From the NCBI GenBank assembly GCA_017420845.1, contig JAFQOC010000256.1, positions 1 to 9,495 on the forward strand: a DNA stretch of 9,495 nt, read 5' to 3'. Of this stretch, positions 7,485 through 9,495 are shown piece after piece; position 1 is the first letter of the stretch, and each line of letters begins with the position of its first letter. Below the pieces are notes generated by a model. That model was not told where the DNA came from. It was given only the letters and a program-made list of their open reading frames with translations, and ran no database searches. Source of the stretch: Clostridia bacterium. Lineage in GTDB: Bacteria > Bacillota > Clostridia > Oscillospirales > CAG-272. The position numbers were made by a program, and so were the translations under genes.

Positions 7485-7766
7485 TCAATCTTTGCCATAA
7501 TATGAGAGCAGGGTGGGATCACAGACGATCTCATCCAAGGCTCGGCGGATCATGCCTTCATCCATGCGTTTTACCACGATATACTTGAATGACGGAGATA
7601 TGTGATCCTCGCGGTTGGATTCCATCAGGAATTTGAGATTATCGGGTGTGATAAAGACCAATGTGTAGGCTTCGCCGTCGGCGGTGGTCACGCACACGTC
7701 CAGGTTGTCATTGGTGGGGTCGGCTATGCTTTCTATGGGCGTGGGGAAGAAAACGTCATACTTCAC
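7485..7766 (-). CDS. Hypothetical protein, 93 residues (immunity-like context)
   Basis: I do not recognise this with certainty. It begins KYDVFFPTP, then NLDVCVTTADGEAYTLVFITPDNLKFLM (about 21-48), a beta-hairpin-then-helix pattern seen in small, widely scattered Firmicutes proteins often next to toxin/immunity loci; KYIVVKRMDEGMIRRALDEI (about 61-80) forms the second half. No transmembrane segment or signal peptide; probably a small soluble cytoplasmic protein. The start codon is GTG (7764-7766), preceded by AAAGGAG at 7773-7779, spacing 6; no ATG fits in frame near it. The ribosome binding site overlaps the stop codon of the 203-residue gene, and only 12 bases separate them, so the two are translated together. 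Its closeness to the double-CXXCG gene suggests a pair. Function unknown. Confidence 0.8.
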   Translation of the reverse strand: MKYDVFFPTPIESIADPTNDNLDVCVTTADGEAYTLVFITPDNLKFLMESNREDHISPSFKYIVVKRMDEGMIRRALDEIVCDPTLLSYYGKD

Positions 7767-7778
7767 GGCAATCTCCTT

Positions 7779-8390
7779 TCAAAAGGCGCGAAACATATCC
7801 GCGATCTGCCCCATCTCCGCGCCCGTAAGCCTATGCTTGCGGATGACCTCGGCCACCCGTTCACTACACACGGTCATAGCGGGGAAATCCCCCACGCGGC
7901 AGAGGTCGTGACCGCTCCAGGTGTCCATATCCAAGGCGGCGGGGATGGTGTACAGCCTTTCGCGGCTCCATGCAAACCGCCCGCAAGCGGGGCAGAGGTT
8001 CTTTTTCTTCAGCTTCATGGCGGGGAGGTCAAGCTCCACGCGGCCTATGATGGACGCGAATTGGTAGACAGGCTCGGCCTTTGCCCCTTTCACGCGAAAG
8101 ACAGGGACCGACTCGATCTCCCCCAGACCGCTGATCTCCGCCTCGCGGAACAGGTCGATCACCCGCGCAGAGCAGACAAAGTCTCCCACGGGAACCCCTG
8201 TAAACTCCAAAAAGTCAGGGTATCTGGCTCCGCCCTCCACTTCATACGCGCGGGGGGCGGTGCGCGGGAAAGGAGTGGCAATCTCCCGCCCACAGGAGGG
8301 GCAAGGGGTACGGTCATAGCCTCCAAAACCACGGTCACGGAAGGCGTAGGCGTAGCGGTTGGAGGCGTGGACGGAGAGGGCGTAGAGCAT
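7779..8390 (-). CDS. Double-CXXCG protein, SitI6-type immunity-like
   Basis: 203 residues. Two CXXCG motifs, CPSCGRE (Cys30/33) and CPACGRF (Cys133/136), suggest zinc-binding knuckles. The C-terminal block SGHDLCRVGDF...TVCSERVAEVIRKHRLTG resembles the double-CXXCG immunity family described from Myxococcus (SitI6-like), which protects against a cognate secreted toxin; I recognise the pattern from memory. The two halves repeat one another: VGDFVCSARVIDLFREAEISG (69-89) and VCSERVAEVIRKHRLTG (174-190) sit 42 and 41 residues after their CXXCG Cys. No signal peptide; cytoplasmic. The ATG at 8388-8390 is preceded by AAAGGA (8398-8403). Downstream the 93-residue gene starts after 12 bases. No toxin gene is in the window, so if it is an immunity protein it is an orphan; another possibility is a zinc-binding DNA or RNA partner of the defence operon. 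Confidence 0.72.
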   Translation of the reverse strand: MLYALSVHASNRYAYAFRDRGFGGYDRTPCPSCGREIATPFPRTAPRAYEVEGGARYPDFLEFTGVPVGDFVCSARVIDLFREAEISGLGEIESVPVFRVKGAKAEPVYQFASIIGRVELDLPAMKLKKKNLCPACGRFAWSRERLYTIPAALDMDTWSGHDLCRVGDFPAMTVCSERVAEVIRKHRLTGAEMGQIADMFRAF

Positions 8391-8411
8391 AGCGGTGTCC
8401 TTTCCGGAAAG

Positions 8412-8477
8412 CGGAGGAACGGCCTCCGGCGGTCTAAAACCTTGTTGTAAAAAGGTTTTAGGAATTCCAAAAACTTT
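8412..8477. repeat. Twin-hairpin intergenic repeat, copy 2
   Basis: Same layout as copy 1. GC-rich hairpin CGGAGG (8412-8417) pairs with CCTCCG (8423-8428); after a five-base spacer, CTAAAACCTT (8434-8443) pairs with AAGGTTTTAG (8452-8461), with two further T-A pairs possible inside. The tail GGAATTCCAAAAACTTT (8461-8477) matches copy 1's at 12 of 17 positions. Stem sequences differ between copies but both arms change together, which points to a structure under selection or a mobile repeat family. It overlaps the TAA stop of the 123-residue gene by two bases. The rest of the 85-base gap holds only the next ribosome binding site. Confidence 0.72.
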
Positions 8478-8847
8478 AGAACAGGGTACTTTTCGTATGA
8501 GCCGTGACGAAATGATTCATGCGGGCTTGCAGATCGGCAAGATCGGCAAACTCGGTCAGCGCCACCGTCTCGTCGGCATCGCTGTCGTCGCTCATAAAGA
8601 CGGTCTCGTTATCGAGGTTGAAGCTGATGGTCTGCCCGTTTCGGGTCACGAACAGGTCGATCATGCCGTCCTCCTCACGGAAGAGGCACTCGGTGATGGT
8701 GGTCCCCGCCTCAAAGAAGTCGGGTGCGGAGTTGGATTCCAAAAACTCCCAGACCTCCGCAAACAGTCCTTCTCTCGGAGGCATGGTATGGGTTTTCTCT
8801 GCCGCCTTTTGGGTAGGGGCTTTTTTCTTTTTGAACAGGCCAAACAT
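8476..8847 (-). CDS. Hypothetical protein, 123 residues, between BrxD and the rest
   Basis: Not recognised. Starts MFGLFKKKK, a short basic amphipathic patch, then a charged linker (to about residue 24) and a compact alpha/beta region: GLFAEVWEFLESNS, TITECLFREEDGMIDLFVTRNGQTISFN, then an acidic DDSDADE stretch (about 88-95) and a C-terminal helix TEFADLADLQARMNHFVT. No transmembrane helix; the basic start could touch membrane or nucleic acid, inference only. The start ATG (8845-8847) has AAAGGAG at 8857-8863, which overlaps the brxD-like gene's stop codon, so the two are translationally coupled (14-base gap). Its stop codon lies in the tail of the twin-hairpin repeat, so the original C-terminus may have been changed by insertion. 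As the gene directly downstream of the ATPase, it is a candidate small accessory subunit of the same system. Confidence 0.82.
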   Translation of the reverse strand: MFGLFKKKKAPTQKAAEKTHTMPPREGLFAEVWEFLESNSAPDFFEAGTTITECLFREEDGMIDLFVTRNGQTISFNLDNETVFMSDDSDADETVALTEFADLADLQARMNHFVTAHTKSTLF

Positions 8848-8861
8848 GGTTCAAGTCTCCT

Positions 8862-9495
8862 TTAGAAATCCAGGTCCTCGGGGTTAAACTTCTTCTTATC
8901 CTCCGCTGTCACGGGAGTCGTTCCCTTTTCCGCGGCGGTGGGCACCCACGCGTCTCCGTCCCCATCGCCGTCCCCGTCACCCGTTGGCTTCAAGGTCACC
9001 GCCGACCCCACCACCTGCTCAAAAGTAGCCTCGGGGTTCTGCATGAGGATGTTCAGGACGGTCATGTAGTCGCGGAGCATCTCGCGGGGAGTAATCAGAC
9101 TGTCAGCCCCCGCGCGGGAAAGACAGAGATTCAGGAAGGCCAACTGCTGGGCGTCGGTGATGCGGCACTCCCAGCCGTAGAACTGGGCGTAGAGGGCGGT
9201 TACACGGCGGATGAGGGCCAGTAGCTCGTCGTCGGCCAGGCGGCGCAGACGGATGACGGGGCCGATGAGATTCTTGAAGCCCTCCAAGGCAACTCGGCTG
9301 TCGCAAAGGCGGGAGCGCAGAGCCTCGTAGGAGAACAGGCCGCGGCGGGAATCCTCCAAAAACTGGGGCGTGCCGCCGAAGACGATGCCCAACCCCGGGG
9401 CGCGGCCCTGGAGGGTATCGTTGAACATGGAGAGGATCTTTTCGTAGTTGTTCTCACGGCTGACGCGGTGGACGATCTTGTAGAGGTTGACGCAC
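8862..9495 (-). CDS. brxD: BREX-type ATPase BrxD, C-terminal part (5' end outside window)
   Basis: The frame stays open to the right edge beyond the first in-window ATG (9428): reading the edge gives CVNLYKIVHRVSRENNYEKI, then SMFNDTLQG, GLGIVFGGTPQFLED, RRGLFSYEALRSRL and a lid-type helical part (GPVIRLRRLADDELLALIRR, CLSRAGADSLITPREMLRDY, NILMQNPEATFEQV). This is the pattern of the BrxC/BrxD P-loop ATPase family used in type 2 BREX with an Lhr helicase; the VNLYK segment lies just after the Walker B strand, and GGTP is near sensor 1. Walker A lies outside. Family members are thought to act as ATP-driven DNA-associated motors; exact role is not settled. The C-terminal tail holds a Gly-Asp tandem (8952-8981), a linker and the ending NPEDLDF. 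It heads a run of five same-strand genes ending with the helicase. Confidence 0.9.
   Translation of the reverse strand, partial: CVNLYKIVHRVSRENNYEKILSMFNDTLQGRAPGLGIVFGGTPQFLEDSRRGLFSYEALRSRLCDSRVALEGFKNLIGPVIRLRRLADDELLALIRRVTALYAQFYGWECRITDAQQLAFLNLCLSRAGADSLITPREMLRDYMTVLNILMQNPEATFEQVVGSAVTLKPTGDGDGDGDGDAWVPTAAEKGTTPVTAEDKKKFNPEDLDF
8952..8981 (-). repeat. Gly-Asp hexamer tandem in brxD-like gene
   Basis: Five imperfect 6-base units encode five Gly-Asp dipeptides in the flexible tail of the BrxD-like protein, after the conserved ATPase region. The dipeptide keeps its period while the third codon bases vary. It probably forms a disordered acidic linker; loss or gain of a unit would keep frame. 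Confidence 0.8.

Noticed and set aside
8952..8981. CRISPR or phase-variable repeat
   Set aside because: Short in-frame Gly-Asp units without spacers; hexamer changes would not shift the frame.

Overview
The window looks like chromosome from a GC-rich member of the Clostridia, probably Oscillospiraceae-like. The evidence is strong AAAGGAG-type ribosome binding sites before almost every gene, a consensus vegetative promoter, a Clostridia-style ECF sigma/anti-sigma pair, an M18 aminopeptidase, and twin-hairpin intergenic repeats of a kind I recall from these genomes. The taxonomic call is inference from sequence style; no marker gene is present.

Left block (1-2137, + strand): the 3' part of a divergent gene resembling the C-terminal half of phosphoribosylformylglycinamidine synthase (PurL). 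Its ATP/Mg loop is altered and its glutaminase domain appears dead. It is followed 43 bp later by a nucleoside hydrolase family gene. The pair may be co-transcribed and has a purine/nucleoside theme. A perfect 18-bp hairpin (2171-2213) ends this unit and also serves the converging unit.

Middle block (2217-4953, - strand): a consensus TTGACA-17-TATAAT promoter with extended -10 (4925-4953) drives an M18 zinc aminopeptidase. Thirty-five bases later comes an unusual single-chain protein: an ECF-type sigma factor joined to what looks like its own anti-sigma factor (cytoplasmic linker, one transmembrane helix, outer domain).

Right block (5018-9495, - strand): an operon-like run of five genes read leftward from beyond the right edge. 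It holds the C-terminal part of a BREX-type ATPase (BrxD, BrxC/BrxD family), an unrecognised 123-residue protein, a 203-residue double-CXXCG protein resembling SitI6-type immunity proteins, an unrecognised 93-residue protein with a GTG start, and a large Lhr-type superfamily-2 helicase (BrxHI-like). A BrxD plus BrxHI pair is a hallmark of type 2 BREX phage defence, but none of the other BREX genes lies in the window, so this may be a stand-alone defence cassette. Two similar twin-hairpin repeats in the same orientation bracket the 203- and 93-residue genes, as if these two were a removable or inserted insert within the ATPase-helicase operon.
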